From Immundisolibacter sp049322795 (lineage in GTDB: Bacteria; Pseudomonadota; Gammaproteobacteria; Immundisolibacterales; Immundisolibacteraceae), in assembly GCA_049322795.1 (NCBI GenBank), contig JBMOQH010000019.1, forward strand, positions 1 through 64,000: 64,000 nucleotides of DNA, read 5' to 3'. Made by a program: the position numbers and the translations under genes. Positions 43,200 through 52,000 of the stretch are shown in pieces. The notes under the pieces were generated by a model, which worked only from the letters and a program-made list of their open reading frames with translations, had not been told where the DNA came from and did no database searches. Every line of letters starts with the position of its first letter. Within the stretch, counting starts at the first letter, position 1.

Positions 43200-43895
43200 A
43201 TGCACGCCAATGTCGATCCGGCCGAGACGGCCAAGTTCGATGCCCACGCCGGGCGCTGGTGGGACGCCACGGGTCCGCTGCGCACGCTGCACGAGATCAA
43301 CCCGGTGCGGCTGGCCTGGGTTGCCGGGCACACGCGGCTGGCTGACGCGCGCGTGGTGGACGTCGGCTGCGGCGGCGGCGTGCTGAGCGAGGCGCTGGCC
43401 CGGGCCGGGGCGCGCGTGACCGGCATCGATCTGGCGGCCGACGCGCTTTTGGCGGCGCGCGAGCACGCCGCCGAGCAGGGTCTTGCCATTGACTACCGCG
43501 AGCTGTCCGCGGCCGACCTGGCCGCCGAATCGCCGGGCCAACACGCGGTGGTCACCTGCATGGAGCTGCTGGAGCACGTGCCCGACCCGGCCGCCTTGGT
43601 GCAGGCCTGTGCGGATCTGCTTGCGCCGGGCGGCTGGGCGTTTTTCTCCACCCTCAGTCGCACGCCCAAGGCCTATGCACAGGCGGTGCTGGCGGCCGAG
43701 TACGCGCTGCGCCTGTTGCCACGCGGCACGCACGATTACGCGCGCTTCCTGCGCCCGGCGGAACTCGCCGGCCTGTGTCGGGCGGCCGGCCTCGACGTGG
43801 TGGACGTCAGTGGCCTTGCCTACAACCCGCTGACGCGCCGCGCCAGTTTGCGCCAGGCGGCGGACGTCAACTACCTGCTCGCGGCGCGCAAGTAG
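43200..43895 (+). CDS. ubiG: Ubiquinone biosynthesis O-methyltransferase UbiG
   Basis: Carries out the two O-methylations of ubiquinone synthesis. The 231-residue protein has the UbiG start AETAKFDAHAGRWWDATGPLRTLHEINPVRL (beginning quoted as DPAETAKFDAHAGRWW only in part), SAM motif VVDVGCGGGVLSEAL, and LEHVPDPA. It starts 11 bases after hemH with a GGAG site. Confidence 0.92.
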   Translation: MHANVDPAETAKFDAHAGRWWDATGPLRTLHEINPVRLAWVAGHTRLADARVVDVGCGGGVLSEALARAGARVTGIDLAADALLAAREHAAEQGLAIDYRELSAADLAAESPGQHAVVTCMELLEHVPDPAALVQACADLLAPGGWAFFSTLSRTPKAYAQAVLAAEYALRLLPRGTHDYARFLRPAELAGLCRAAGLDVVDVSGLAYNPLTRRASLRQAADVNYLLAARK

Positions 43896-43922
43896 CTCAC
43901 CGCGAGGCTTCGTTCCGGCCCC

Positions 43923-45131
43923 TCATGGCGCGCTGCCGGCTTGCACCGGCACCACGCAGGCGGCCGCATCGCGCGCGTTCTGCCGCGCCACATCCGTATC
44001 GACCGCGCGCGCCAGCGCCACGCCCATGCGACGGCGGGCGAACGCCTGCGGCTTGCCGAACAGGCGAATGTCGGTTCCAGGAATCCGCAGTGCCTCGTCG
44101 ACGCCCGCAAAGGCGATGCCGGCGGCCTCGATCTGGCCGTAGATCACGGCGCTGGCGGCCGGGGTTTCGAGGCCCACTTCCACCGGCAGGCCGAGAATCG
44201 CCCGCGCGTGCAGCTCGAACTCCGACAGCCGCTGGCTCGCCAGTGTCACCAGACCGGTGTCGTGCGGGCGCGGACTGACCTCGCTGAACCACACCTCGTC
44301 GCCGCGCACGAACAGCTCCACGCCGAAGATGCCGCGCCCGCCGAGCGCCGCCGTGACGCGCCCGGCGATGTCCCGCGCGCGCTCGAGGGCGGCCTCGCTC
44401 ATGGCCTGCGGCTGCCAGCTCTCGACGTAATCGCCCTGCACCTGGCGGTGCCCGATCGGCGCGCAGAAGCGGGTTTCGGTGTCGCCATAGACGCCGCGGC
44501 TGCGCACCGTGAGCAGCGTAATCTCGTACTCGAAGTCGATCTGCGCCTCGATGATCACGCGCGGCTGCCGCACGCGCCCGCCGTCCTGCGCGTACCGCCA
44601 GGCGGCCTCGATGCCGGCGGCGTCGACCACGCGCGACTGCCCCTTGCCAGAGGACGACATGACCGGCTTCACGAAACACGGAAAGCCGATGTCGGCCGCC
44701 GCCGCGCGCAGCGCGTCCAGGCTGTCGGCAAAGGCATAGCGCGAGGTCGGCAGGCGGAGTTCCTCGGCCGCCAGACGGCGGATGCCCTCGCGGTTCATGG
44801 TCATCTGCGCCGCTCGCGCGGTCGGGATCACCTCGGCCAGGCCCTCGGCCTCGATGGCGACCAGCGCGTCGGTGGCGATGGCCTCGATCTCCGGCACGAT
44901 CAGCGCCGGCCGTTCGGCCTCGACCAGCGCGCGCAGCGCCACGCCGTCGGTCATGTCGATGACATGCGCGCGGTGCGCCACCTGGTGACCGGGCGCGTTC
45001 GGGTAGCGGTCGACGGCGATGGTCTCCACCCCCAGACGCTGCAGGGCGATGATCACTTCCTTGCCGAGCTCGCCGGCCCCCAGCAGCATGACGCGCGTGG
45101 CATTGGCGGCGAGCGGCGTCCCTAGCAGCAT
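43923..45131 (-). CDS. purT: Formate-dependent phosphoribosylglycinamide formyltransferase PurT
   Basis: An ATP-grasp ligase making formyl-GAR from GAR, formate and ATP, the folate-free alternative to PurN. The 402-residue enzyme opens with LGAGELGKEVIIALQRLGVE, followed by the AVDRYPNAPGHQVAHRAHV block, the ATP-grasp loop KPVMSSSGKGQS and the metal-binding FGVELFVRGDEVWFSEVSPRPHDTG region near the end. It overlaps nothing; the RES toxin gene lies 36 bases upstream on the same strand. Confidence 0.95.
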   Translation of the reverse strand: MLLGTPLAANATRVMLLGAGELGKEVIIALQRLGVETIAVDRYPNAPGHQVAHRAHVIDMTDGVALRALVEAERPALIVPEIEAIATDALVAIEAEGLAEVIPTARAAQMTMNREGIRRLAAEELRLPTSRYAFADSLDALRAAAADIGFPCFVKPVMSSSGKGQSRVVDAAGIEAAWRYAQDGGRVRQPRVIIEAQIDFEYEITLLTVRSRGVYGDTETRFCAPIGHRQVQGDYVESWQPQAMSEAALERARDIAGRVTAALGGRGIFGVELFVRGDEVWFSEVSPRPHDTGLVTLASQRLSEFELHARAILGLPVEVGLETPAASAVIYGQIEAAGIAFAGVDEALRIPGTDIRLFGKPQAFARRRMGVALARAVDTDVARQNARDAAACVVPVQAGSAP

Positions 45132-45167
45132 GGCGGTGTCCGGTGGCGTGGCGAGGGCGGCATTGTC

Positions 45168-45899
45168 TCAAGCCGCCACGGGGTAGCGGAATTCCCAGCG
45201 CTCGGCGTGCAGCTCGCGCTGCCACACCACCCGCCCCGGCGGCAGCAGCGTGAGTTGCCAGGCCTGATGCACGCCGCGGTAGGGCCGCGCCACGGCGGCG
45301 AACGGCGCCGGTGTCAGGAGCGCGAGACATACGCCGCCCGGCACGCGCGCCGAACCGTAACGGATCAGCTCGACACCGGCCACGCGCGCCTGCGCCGCCA
45401 GCGCCTGTGTGGCGGCATAGTCAGCCGGGTGCTCCAGCGCCCCGCGCGCGGTGTCGAACCTCGGTGAGGTTAGATCGACTGCCCGCTCGCTCGCGGCATG
45501 GAACTCGAACAGCGTGAGCGGCACCGTGGCGGAAACGTCCTGCAACCCGGCACTGTCGGCGAAGAACTGCAAGCGCCAGTAGCCCGCCTCGGCACAGGCG
45601 GTGCGCCGGTCCCCAGCGCCGTAGAACACGCCAGGATCGGTGCGGGCGCGAAAGCGCGAACCGCCGGCCGGCGGACGGTAGCGGAACGGCGTCGCCAGCA
45701 GCCAGTGCAGCCCGGCCGCGACCGGCGGCGGCTTGGCGGCGTCGAGGAGTTCCTCCAGCAGTTGCTGATCGGCGAGGTTGCCGCGCGCCAGGCGCAACGT
45801 CGCCACCTGGTGCTGCGCCTCCACCGCCCGCCAGCCGCTGCCGGCCCAGGGCGCGGCCTCAGACGCGAGCGCGGTGGGCGTCCAGGTATTCGCAGGCAT
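45168..45899 (-). CDS. RES domain toxin
   Basis: A 243-residue RES-family protein, the toxin half of a type II module; such toxins consume NAD+. The domain covers about residues 70-235: RYRPP near the entry, RFRARTDPGVFYGAGDRRTACAEAGYWR (Arg and Glu of the RES set; quoted only as RARTDPGVFYGA and ACAEAGY) and the PGGVCLALLTP C-terminal block. Its first 41 bases overlap the antitoxin gene, giving tight coupling. Confidence 0.85.
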   Translation of the reverse strand: MPANTWTPTALASEAAPWAGSGWRAVEAQHQVATLRLARGNLADQQLLEELLDAAKPPPVAAGLHWLLATPFRYRPPAGGSRFRARTDPGVFYGAGDRRTACAEAGYWRLQFFADSAGLQDVSATVPLTLFEFHAASERAVDLTSPRFDTARGALEHPADYAATQALAAQARVAGVELIRYGSARVPGGVCLALLTPAPFAAVARPYRGVHQAWQLTLLPPGRVVWQRELHAERWEFRYPVAA

Positions 45900-46239
45900 A
45901 CAGCAGGCCGTCCACGCGCTTGATGGCGTCTATCGGCCGCGCGTCGTCGAAGGCGCGGTTGGCGCTGCGCAGCCAGCGGGCGGCCAGCGCATCGTCGCCG
46001 CCGACCATGGCCGCCAGCGAGCGGTACAGACGCACCAGATGGGCGGCCAGCTCGAACGACTTGCTGCCCGGTACCAGCTCATAAGCACCGTGCAGCAATC
46101 GCGAAGCGGTCGGCTGACTGACGCCGATGATGGCCTTCAGCTCGCTCGGTCCGATGCCGAGCCGGTCGGCCGTTTCAATCAGGGCCTGCGTCAACACCCG
46201 GCCGGTGTCGGACGCCGCGACGGCAAGCATTCCGGCCAT
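45859..46239 (-). CDS. Xre/MbcA/ParS-type antitoxin (DUF2384)
   Basis: A 126-residue antitoxin. The N-terminal half is an Xre-like helix-turn-helix (recognition helix in GVSQPTASRLLHGAYEL, about 39-55), and the C-terminal half (about 70-122) is the DUF2384 toxin-binding domain ending in DGLLYACEYLDAHRARV. It binds and masks RES and should repress the operon. The ATG at 46239 has a GGAG site. A perfect palindrome sits 31 bases upstream. Confidence 0.87.
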   Translation of the reverse strand: MAGMLAVAASDTGRVLTQALIETADRLGIGPSELKAIIGVSQPTASRLLHGAYELVPGSKSFELAAHLVRLYRSLAAMVGGDDALAARWLRSANRAFDDARPIDAIKRVDGLLYACEYLDAHRARV

Positions 46240-46269
46240 GAAAATTCTCCATCGACGATTTCTTTCTTA

Positions 46270-46291
46270 TTTATTCTGAAGAATAAATATT
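46270..46291. promoter_or_regulatory. AT-rich palindromic operator of the RES/Xre module
   Basis: TATTTATTC pairs perfectly with GAATAAATA across TGAA, in a very AT-rich patch of an otherwise GC-rich window. Its place directly before the antitoxin gene suits autoregulation. It may also cover the -10 region. Confidence 0.65.
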
Positions 46292-46305
46292 CGCGATTCA
46301 AGCCA

Positions 46306-47484
46306 TCAGCAATCGCCTGCACGCAGCCCTGCCAGCACTTCGGCCGTGTGCTCGCCCAGCCGCGGCGCGCGGCCGCGCACGGCGCCAGGCGTGGCGGACA
46401 GGTGCACCGGCACGCCGGCGACGGTGACCGGCGTGGCGCTGCCGGGCTGCTCGACCTCGACCAGCATGCCGCGGGCGGCGAAGTGCGGGTCGGCGAAGAT
46501 CTCGGCCGCGTCCTGTACCGGCCCGAACGGCACCCGACCGCCGAACAGGGCCTTCAGCTCCGCCTTGCTGCGCTGACCGGTGAAGCCCTCGATCAGCGCC
46601 GTGACCTCGGCGCGCCGCACCACACGCGCGGCGTTGGTGGCCCAGCCAGGGTCGGTGCCGAGCTGCGGCCGGCCGATGGCAGCCGCCAACGCCACCCAGA
46701 ACTTGTCGGTCGGGCAACCGATGGCCACCCAGCCGTCGGCGGCGCGAAACAGGCCAAACGGGCACAGCAGCGGGTGGCCGTTGCCCTCCGGGTGGGCCAC
46801 CTCGCCGGCATAGCTGTACTGGTGCACCAGCCGCTCGCACAGCGCCAGAACGCCGTCGACCATGGCGATGTCCAGAAACTGGCCCTGCCCTGTCCGTTCG
46901 GCATGGCGCACCGCGGCCAGGATGCCGAAGGCCAGCATCAGCGCCGGCACCGTGTCGCCGACGCCGGGACCGATCTTCAGCGGCGTGGCTGGATCCGGTC
47001 CGGTGATGCCCATGATGCCGCCGAGCGCCTGCGCCACCACGTCGAAGGCCGGCCAGTCGGTGTAGGGGCTCTCGCCGGTGCGCGGGTCGCCGAAGCCGCG
47101 GATGGCGGCATAGACCAGGCGTCGATTGCGCGCCGCAAGCGTCTCATAGCCCAAGCCCAGGCGCTCCATGACGCCGGCGCGGTAGTTCTCGACCAGTACG
47201 TCGGCGCTGTCGATCAGCCGCAGGAAGGTGTCGCGATCCTGCGCGGTCTTCAAGTCCAGCACCACGCTCTTCTTGCCGCGGTTGATGCTCTGGAAGTACC
47301 CGCCGAAGGCGCGCTCGGTGTCGTCCGGCCGGAACGGCGCGAAACGGCGCGCCGGGTCGCCGTCCGGCGGCTCGATCTTGATCACCTCGGCGCCGTGGTC
47401 GGCCAGCATCTGCGTGCAGAACGGGCCGGCCAGCACCTGCGACAGGTCCAGCACGCGCAACCCGGCGAGCGCCCCCGGGCTCAT
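46306..47484 (-). CDS. Family III CoA-transferase (CaiB/BaiF)
   Basis: A 392-residue CoA-transferase moving CoA between carboxylic acids or racemising 2-methylacyl-CoA. The start LAGLRVLDLSQVLAGPFCTQMLADHGAEVIKIE and the FQSINRGKKSVVLDLK block are typical; an Asp in TDWPAFDVVAQALGG fits the catalytic position. It overlaps the acyl-CoA dehydrogenase gene by ATGA, so substrate activation is tied to dehydrogenation. Substrate not known. Confidence 0.9.
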   Translation of the reverse strand: MSPGALAGLRVLDLSQVLAGPFCTQMLADHGAEVIKIEPPDGDPARRFAPFRPDDTERAFGGYFQSINRGKKSVVLDLKTAQDRDTFLRLIDSADVLVENYRAGVMERLGLGYETLAARNRRLVYAAIRGFGDPRTGESPYTDWPAFDVVAQALGGIMGITGPDPATPLKIGPGVGDTVPALMLAFGILAAVRHAERTGQGQFLDIAMVDGVLALCERLVHQYSYAGEVAHPEGNGHPLLCPFGLFRAADGWVAIGCPTDKFWVALAAAIGRPQLGTDPGWATNAARVVRRAEVTALIEGFTGQRSKAELKALFGGRVPFGPVQDAAEIFADPHFAARGMLVEVEQPGSATPVTVAGVPVHLSATPGAVRGRAPRLGEHTAEVLAGLRAGDC

Positions 47485-49094
47485 GCGCCGCCGCCGAGCA
47501 ACTGGCGGCCGATCACCTTGAGCTCCAGGATCGGCTCCACACCCTCGAAGATGGGCAGCACCAGCGCATCGGCCACGTAGCGGGCGATCGGAAATTCCTC
47601 CGCGTAACCCCAGCCGCCGTGCAGCAACTGCGCCTGCTGCGACACCTGCACCGCCACGCGGCAGGCATACAGCTTGGCCATGGCGGCCAGCAGTCCGGCA
47701 TCGGCCGCGCCGTCATCCATTGCGCGCGCGGCAGCGTGGGTCAGCGCGCGGGCGGCGGCGGTTTGCAGCGCCATCCAGCCCAGTTCGAAAGCGGTGCTCT
47801 GGAACTCGCCGATCGGCCGCCCGAACTGGCGGCGGTCCACCGCATAACGCCCTGCAGCTTCGAGGCTCGCCTGCGCAAGACCTGTGGCGCGACCGGCGGT
47901 CTGCAAACGCCCGGCGGCGAAACCGGCCATCTGGTAGTAAAAGCCGCGCCCGGGCTCGCCAATCAGGCGATCGCCGGGCACGAACCAGCGCTCGAACTGC
48001 AACGTGAACGAATGCATGCCGCGGTAGCCCGGCGTGCGATCCGCCTTGCCGGTCAGCCGGCCACCGCCCGGCTGCGACAGATCGAAATCGTGCCCCAGGC
48101 AGCGCGCCTTCTCGACGATGAACAGCGACAGCCCGCGGTGCCCGGCTTGGGGGTCAGGATCGGTGCGCGCCAGCAGCGCCAGCACGTCGGCGCGGCCGGC
48201 GAACGTGCTCCACGCCTTGGCGCCATCGATTGCCCAGCCGGCCACGCCGTCCTGCACGGCCGGCGTGGCGCGGCAGCGCACCGCCGCGACATCCGAACCG
48301 GTGTCGGGCTCGGTCACCGCCACGCCGACCATCAGCTCGCCGCGGGCCACCGGCCCCAGCCAGCGCTGCTTCTGCGCCTCGCTGCCGCCGGCCAGCAGCG
48401 CCTTGGCCAGCACCTCGGGGCGGGTGATGAGGCTGCCGGCGGCCGGCAGCGAGGCGGCGGACAGCTCCTCGGTAGCGATCACCATCGCCAGATTGTCCAT
48501 GCCGGTGCCACCGTACTCGGCGGGGATGGACATGCCGAAGAAGCCCAGCTCCGCCATGCCGGCGATCAGCTCCTCCGGCACCAGCAGATCGTCGAGGTGG
48601 ATGCGCTGGGCAATCGGCGCCACGCGCTCGGTGGCGAAGCGGCGCGTCGTGTCGCGCAGCGCCAGCAGCAGCTCGGCATCCTCCCCGGCGATCGCGCCGT
48701 GGTTGACGAAACCGTCGGCAGCGCCGCGCTCGGCGAGCGCCCGGAAGTGCGCTTCCGACAGACCCGCCACCAGCGCCGCACGCTGCGGGGCGGGCATGGC
48801 GCCGGCCAGGTCAGCCGCCGTGAGGCCCAGATCAGCGCCATGGCGCTCCAGCGTGTGCAGGGCATCCAGGGCGACCTGCGCCGCGAACAGGGTCGCCATG
48901 TCGGCCTCGGCGTGCGCCGCCAGGGCCACCGCGGCCTGCAGGCGCGCTTCGAGATTGGCGTAGCGGCGCACCGCCACCTGGTGGGAGTCGATGTCCCGCC
49001 CGTTAGCCGTGCGCTCCTGCAGCGTGCCGCGCACCCGCGCCAGCAGCGTCGCGGTCATCTGCAGCGCCGCTGGCGCCTGCTGCTCGTTCGCCAT
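47481..49094 (-). CDS. Acyl-CoA dehydrogenase, long form resembling methylsuccinyl-CoA dehydrogenase
   Basis: A 537-residue FAD enzyme with about 150 extra N-terminal residues (helical) before a standard fold: ACAD N (about 155-270), middle domain AVTEPDTGSDVAA, and C-terminal domain with RQFGRPIGEFQ and GGWGYAEEFP. The catalytic Glu is kept in FEGVEPI. The long N-terminus and GYRGMHSF block recall methylsuccinyl-CoA dehydrogenase of the ethylmalonyl-CoA pathway more than short-chain ACADs. With the CoA-transferase it would activate and oxidise a branched or dicarboxylic acid; this is inference. Confidence 0.85.
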   Translation of the reverse strand: MANEQQAPAALQMTATLLARVRGTLQERTANGRDIDSHQVAVRRYANLEARLQAAVALAAHAEADMATLFAAQVALDALHTLERHGADLGLTAADLAGAMPAPQRAALVAGLSEAHFRALAERGAADGFVNHGAIAGEDAELLLALRDTTRRFATERVAPIAQRIHLDDLLVPEELIAGMAELGFFGMSIPAEYGGTGMDNLAMVIATEELSAASLPAAGSLITRPEVLAKALLAGGSEAQKQRWLGPVARGELMVGVAVTEPDTGSDVAAVRCRATPAVQDGVAGWAIDGAKAWSTFAGRADVLALLARTDPDPQAGHRGLSLFIVEKARCLGHDFDLSQPGGGRLTGKADRTPGYRGMHSFTLQFERWFVPGDRLIGEPGRGFYYQMAGFAAGRLQTAGRATGLAQASLEAAGRYAVDRRQFGRPIGEFQSTAFELGWMALQTAAARALTHAAARAMDDGAADAGLLAAMAKLYACRVAVQVSQQAQLLHGGWGYAEEFPIARYVADALVLPIFEGVEPILELKVIGRQLLGGGA

Positions 49095-49210
49095 GTGCTC
49101 TCCCGCCCCCGAATGATGGGCCCGCGCGCAGCGCGGCCTTGAAGCGGGATTATCGGCGAGCCGGCGAGGTGTTTTCCGTGACTACCCCGGGGCGAATGAG
49201 AAGGGCTCAG

Positions 49211-49317
49211 TTCGCCGCGAGGGCGGCGCTCCCACAGCACTCAGCCGCTGTGGGAGGCCCGCCCTCGGGCCGAATGCCCGCACGCCGACCGTTCGCGCCG
49301 GGGGCGGCGCTCCCACG
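49211..49317. repeat. REP-type palindromic repeat cluster, three units
   Basis: Three related units around GGCGGCGCTCCCAC: unit 1 at about 49211-49236, an inverted unit at 49247-49274 (GTGGGAGGCCCGCCCTC), and unit 3 in the first orientation at about 49291-49317. It lies between the DAHP synthase and the acyl-CoA dehydrogenase genes, both on the minus strand. Such GTGGGAGCGCCGCC units are common REP sequences in gammaproteobacteria. Confidence 0.8.
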
Positions 49318-49321
49318 GCCG

Positions 49322-50458
49322 TCAGAATGTCGCGGGCAGGTCTGTCACCCGGGCCCGCTCGTGCGCCGCGCGACGCTTCAGGTACGCCTCGCGCGCAATC
49401 TGCATGTCCTCCACGAACAGTGGCAGTTCCTCCAGGCGCAGCGCCTGTGGACCGTCCACCAGCGCCTTGGCCGGCGTCGGGTGGAAATCCACCAGCACCA
49501 GATTGGCGCCGGCGACGACGCCCTGCGCGGCGGCATGCTGAATGTCCTCGATGCCGTCCGGCCCCAGGTCGCGCCGGCCAACCGAGTGCGACGGATCGAC
49601 ACCCACCGGCATGCGCGTCAGGCGCCGCACCACCGGCACATGGGCGAAGTCGACCAGGTTGCGATGCGGGTCGCCGAGATTGGTCTTGACCCCACGCAGG
49701 CAGAACACGACCCGCTGGTTGCCTTCGCTGGCCAGGTACTCGGCGGCGTTGATGGACTCCTCGAGCGTGATGCCGAAACCGCGCTTGAGCAGCACCGGAA
49801 ACGCCTGCTGGCGGCCGATGGCCTTGAGCAATTCGAAGTTCTGCGTGTTGCGCGTGCCAACCTGCAGCATCACGCCGGTGGGATGGCCGATGGCCGACAG
49901 CACGTCGTTGATTTCCTGGATGTGCTTCTCGTGGGTGATCTCCATGGCGATTACCCGGATGCCGTGTCGGCCGGCCGACTCGAACACGAACGGCAGGCAG
50001 GCCTTGCCGTGACCCTGAAAGGCATACGGGCTGGTGCGCGGCTTGTAGGCGCCCATGCGCGCGCAGCGCAGACCGAGCGCCTGCAGGGCGGCAAAGGTGC
50101 GGTCGACGTTCTCGCGGTTGTCCACCGCGCACAGGCCGGGGAACAGCTCGAAGCTGTCCTGCGTGAACTCGACCCCGTTGTACTCGAAGCCGCTCGGCCG
50201 GAAGTCGTCCTGATGGCGGCCGAGAATGCGGTACTCCCGCGACACCCGCACCACCTGCTCCACGCCGGGCAAATCGGCCATCACGTCCCGATCCAGAGTG
50301 GCGGTGTCGCCAATGAGGTAAATCTCGGTCAGCGTCTGCTGCGCGCCCTTGACCTCATGCACACGGGTGGCAACGCCGGGCCGCCGGGCAAGGTAGTCCA
50401 TGATGGCGTCAAACGCGGGCGCACCCGGGTGAACGTGGTCTTGCAGGATGAGGATCAT
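49322..50458 (-). CDS. aroF: 3-deoxy-7-phosphoheptulonate (DAHP) synthase, type I beta
   Basis: First enzyme of the shikimate pathway, joining phosphoenolpyruvate and erythrose-4-phosphate. The 378-residue protein has an N-terminal ferredoxin-like regulatory domain (about 1-75) then the TIM barrel: RMGAYKPRTSPYAFQG, MLQVGTRNTQNFELL, LLKRGF and GVDPSHSVGRRD. The layout matches the KDO8P-synthase-like beta subfamily (Thermotoga, Bacillus types), which is regulated differently from E. coli AroFGH. Start ATG 50458 is chosen for the family start MILILQD. Confidence 0.93.
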   Translation of the reverse strand: MILILQDHVHPGAPAFDAIMDYLARRPGVATRVHEVKGAQQTLTEIYLIGDTATLDRDVMADLPGVEQVVRVSREYRILGRHQDDFRPSGFEYNGVEFTQDSFELFPGLCAVDNRENVDRTFAALQALGLRCARMGAYKPRTSPYAFQGHGKACLPFVFESAGRHGIRVIAMEITHEKHIQEINDVLSAIGHPTGVMLQVGTRNTQNFELLKAIGRQQAFPVLLKRGFGITLEESINAAEYLASEGNQRVVFCLRGVKTNLGDPHRNLVDFAHVPVVRRLTRMPVGVDPSHSVGRRDLGPDGIEDIQHAAAQGVVAGANLVLVDFHPTPAKALVDGPQALRLEELPLFVEDMQIAREAYLKRRAAHERARVTDLPATF

Positions 50459-50649
50459 GGGGCGCCCCTGAACTGGAAAACGGCTCGAATGGTAAGGGCA
50501 CGCGGGTTGCCGCACTTGGCCTGGCGGACAGGACCGACCCGGGCGCGGCGACGAGCAATCGGCGCGCTTGACCTAAAGTTCCAGTCGTGGCCGGCGTTAC
50601 ACAAGGCAACACCGAAAGGGAAGCAGTCCCATCCACGCGGTTGCAAGGC

Positions 50650-51948
50650 ATGACCCCAGAAAAAAAAGCCGGCCCAGACACTCTGCTGCGCCAGATGGTG
50701 TCCCAACTCTGTGCGCTGGCCGGCACAGCCAAACCGGAATTGGCGAGCGAGCTGGCTTCGATCGACGCGGCCGCCAGGGAAGAGCACTCGGACGCGCGCC
50801 TGCGGCAGGCGTCATCCCGGCTCGCCGAGTTGACGATGCAGGCCGCGCGGCGTGTGCGGCCCTCGGCGCCCGTGCCCGGGGCCGGCCCCGCGAGCACTGC
50901 GGAGTCGGTGGCGTTGATACAGGGTGTGCTGCGCAACCTGATGATCCCGACCACGCTCGAACCGCTTGCGCGGGACATCCAACGCGCGCTCGACAAGCCT
51001 GGCAACAACGCCCATCACGACCTGGTCAATCAGACCCTGCACCTGATGGCGGAGGCAAAGGCGCACGCCGAGCAGCGCCAACGTGAGTTGCAGGATTTCC
51101 TGAAGGCCACCGTCGGGCGCCTGATCCAGCTCGAGGGCGCCGTCACGCAGGCGCAGGCCGGCAACCGCAGCGGCAACGAAGAACGCGCGCAGGCCCGCGA
51201 GCTGACGCAGGCGCAGTTCATCCAGTTGCGCAGCATCACGACGGAAACCGACGACCTCGAACAGCTGAAATCATTCATCGGCGACCGCCTCGAACACCTG
51301 CAGGGCCACTTGCGCCAACAGGACGCGGCGGGGGACGAACACCAGCGCCGTCTGGAGGAAACGCTGAGCGCACTGAGCGCACAGGTCAGTCAGTTGAGTG
51401 CTGAAACCCTCACCCTGCGCAGCCGCCTGGACGTGACCGCCGAGGAGGCGCTGCGCGACCCCTTGACCGGCGCCTACAACCGGCTCGCCTACGAACGCCG
51501 CGCGGCGCTGGAAGTTGCCCGCTGGCGCAGCGACAACGGCAACCTGTCGATGGTCGTGTGCGACATCGACAACTTCAAACGCATCAACGACAACTTCGGT
51601 CACGCCGCCGGCGACAAGGTGCTCAAGGAAGTGGTGCGGCTGCTGCAGGAGCAGCTGCGCTCATCGGATTTCGTGGCCCGCTACGGCGGCGAGGAATTCG
51701 TCATCCTGCTCAGCGGCGCCGGCCAGGAGGCGGCGCTGCAGATCGCAGAAAAGCTGCGTCGCACGATCAAGGCGGCCCCGTTTCGAAGCCGCGGCGAGCG
51801 CGTGGCGGTCACCATCTCCTGCGGCGTCGGCACCTTCAGCAACGAAGACACGCTCGAGGCGGTATTCGAGCGCACCGACACGGCGCTTTACGCGGCAAAG
51901 GCGCAAGGCCGGGATCGTTGTGTTTCGGCGATGAGTCAGGCCGCCTGA
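50650..51948 (+). CDS. GGDEF diguanylate cyclase with helical N-terminus
   Basis: A 432-residue cytosolic protein making cyclic di-GMP. The N-terminal ~260 residues are a helical region with a long coiled-coil-like stretch (about 225-270) and no known sensor domain. The GGDEF domain (about 270-430) has the signature YGGEEFVILL and the D in CDIDNFKRIND. It lacks a clear RxxD inhibitory site. Several N-terminal starts are possible (GTG 50587, ATG 50650); the ATG is chosen with modest confidence. Signal sensed unknown. Confidence 0.85.
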   Translation: MTPEKKAGPDTLLRQMVSQLCALAGTAKPELASELASIDAAAREEHSDARLRQASSRLAELTMQAARRVRPSAPVPGAGPASTAESVALIQGVLRNLMIPTTLEPLARDIQRALDKPGNNAHHDLVNQTLHLMAEAKAHAEQRQRELQDFLKATVGRLIQLEGAVTQAQAGNRSGNEERAQARELTQAQFIQLRSITTETDDLEQLKSFIGDRLEHLQGHLRQQDAAGDEHQRRLEETLSALSAQVSQLSAETLTLRSRLDVTAEEALRDPLTGAYNRLAYERRAALEVARWRSDNGNLSMVVCDIDNFKRINDNFGHAAGDKVLKEVVRLLQEQLRSSDFVARYGGEEFVILLSGAGQEAALQIAEKLRRTIKAAPFRSRGERVAVTISCGVGTFSNEDTLEAVFERTDTALYAAKAQGRDRCVSAMSQAA

Positions 51949-52000
51949 GCGACGCCGGCAGCACCCTGCCCTCCGGCGCGGGCCGCGCGCGCCAGCGCGC

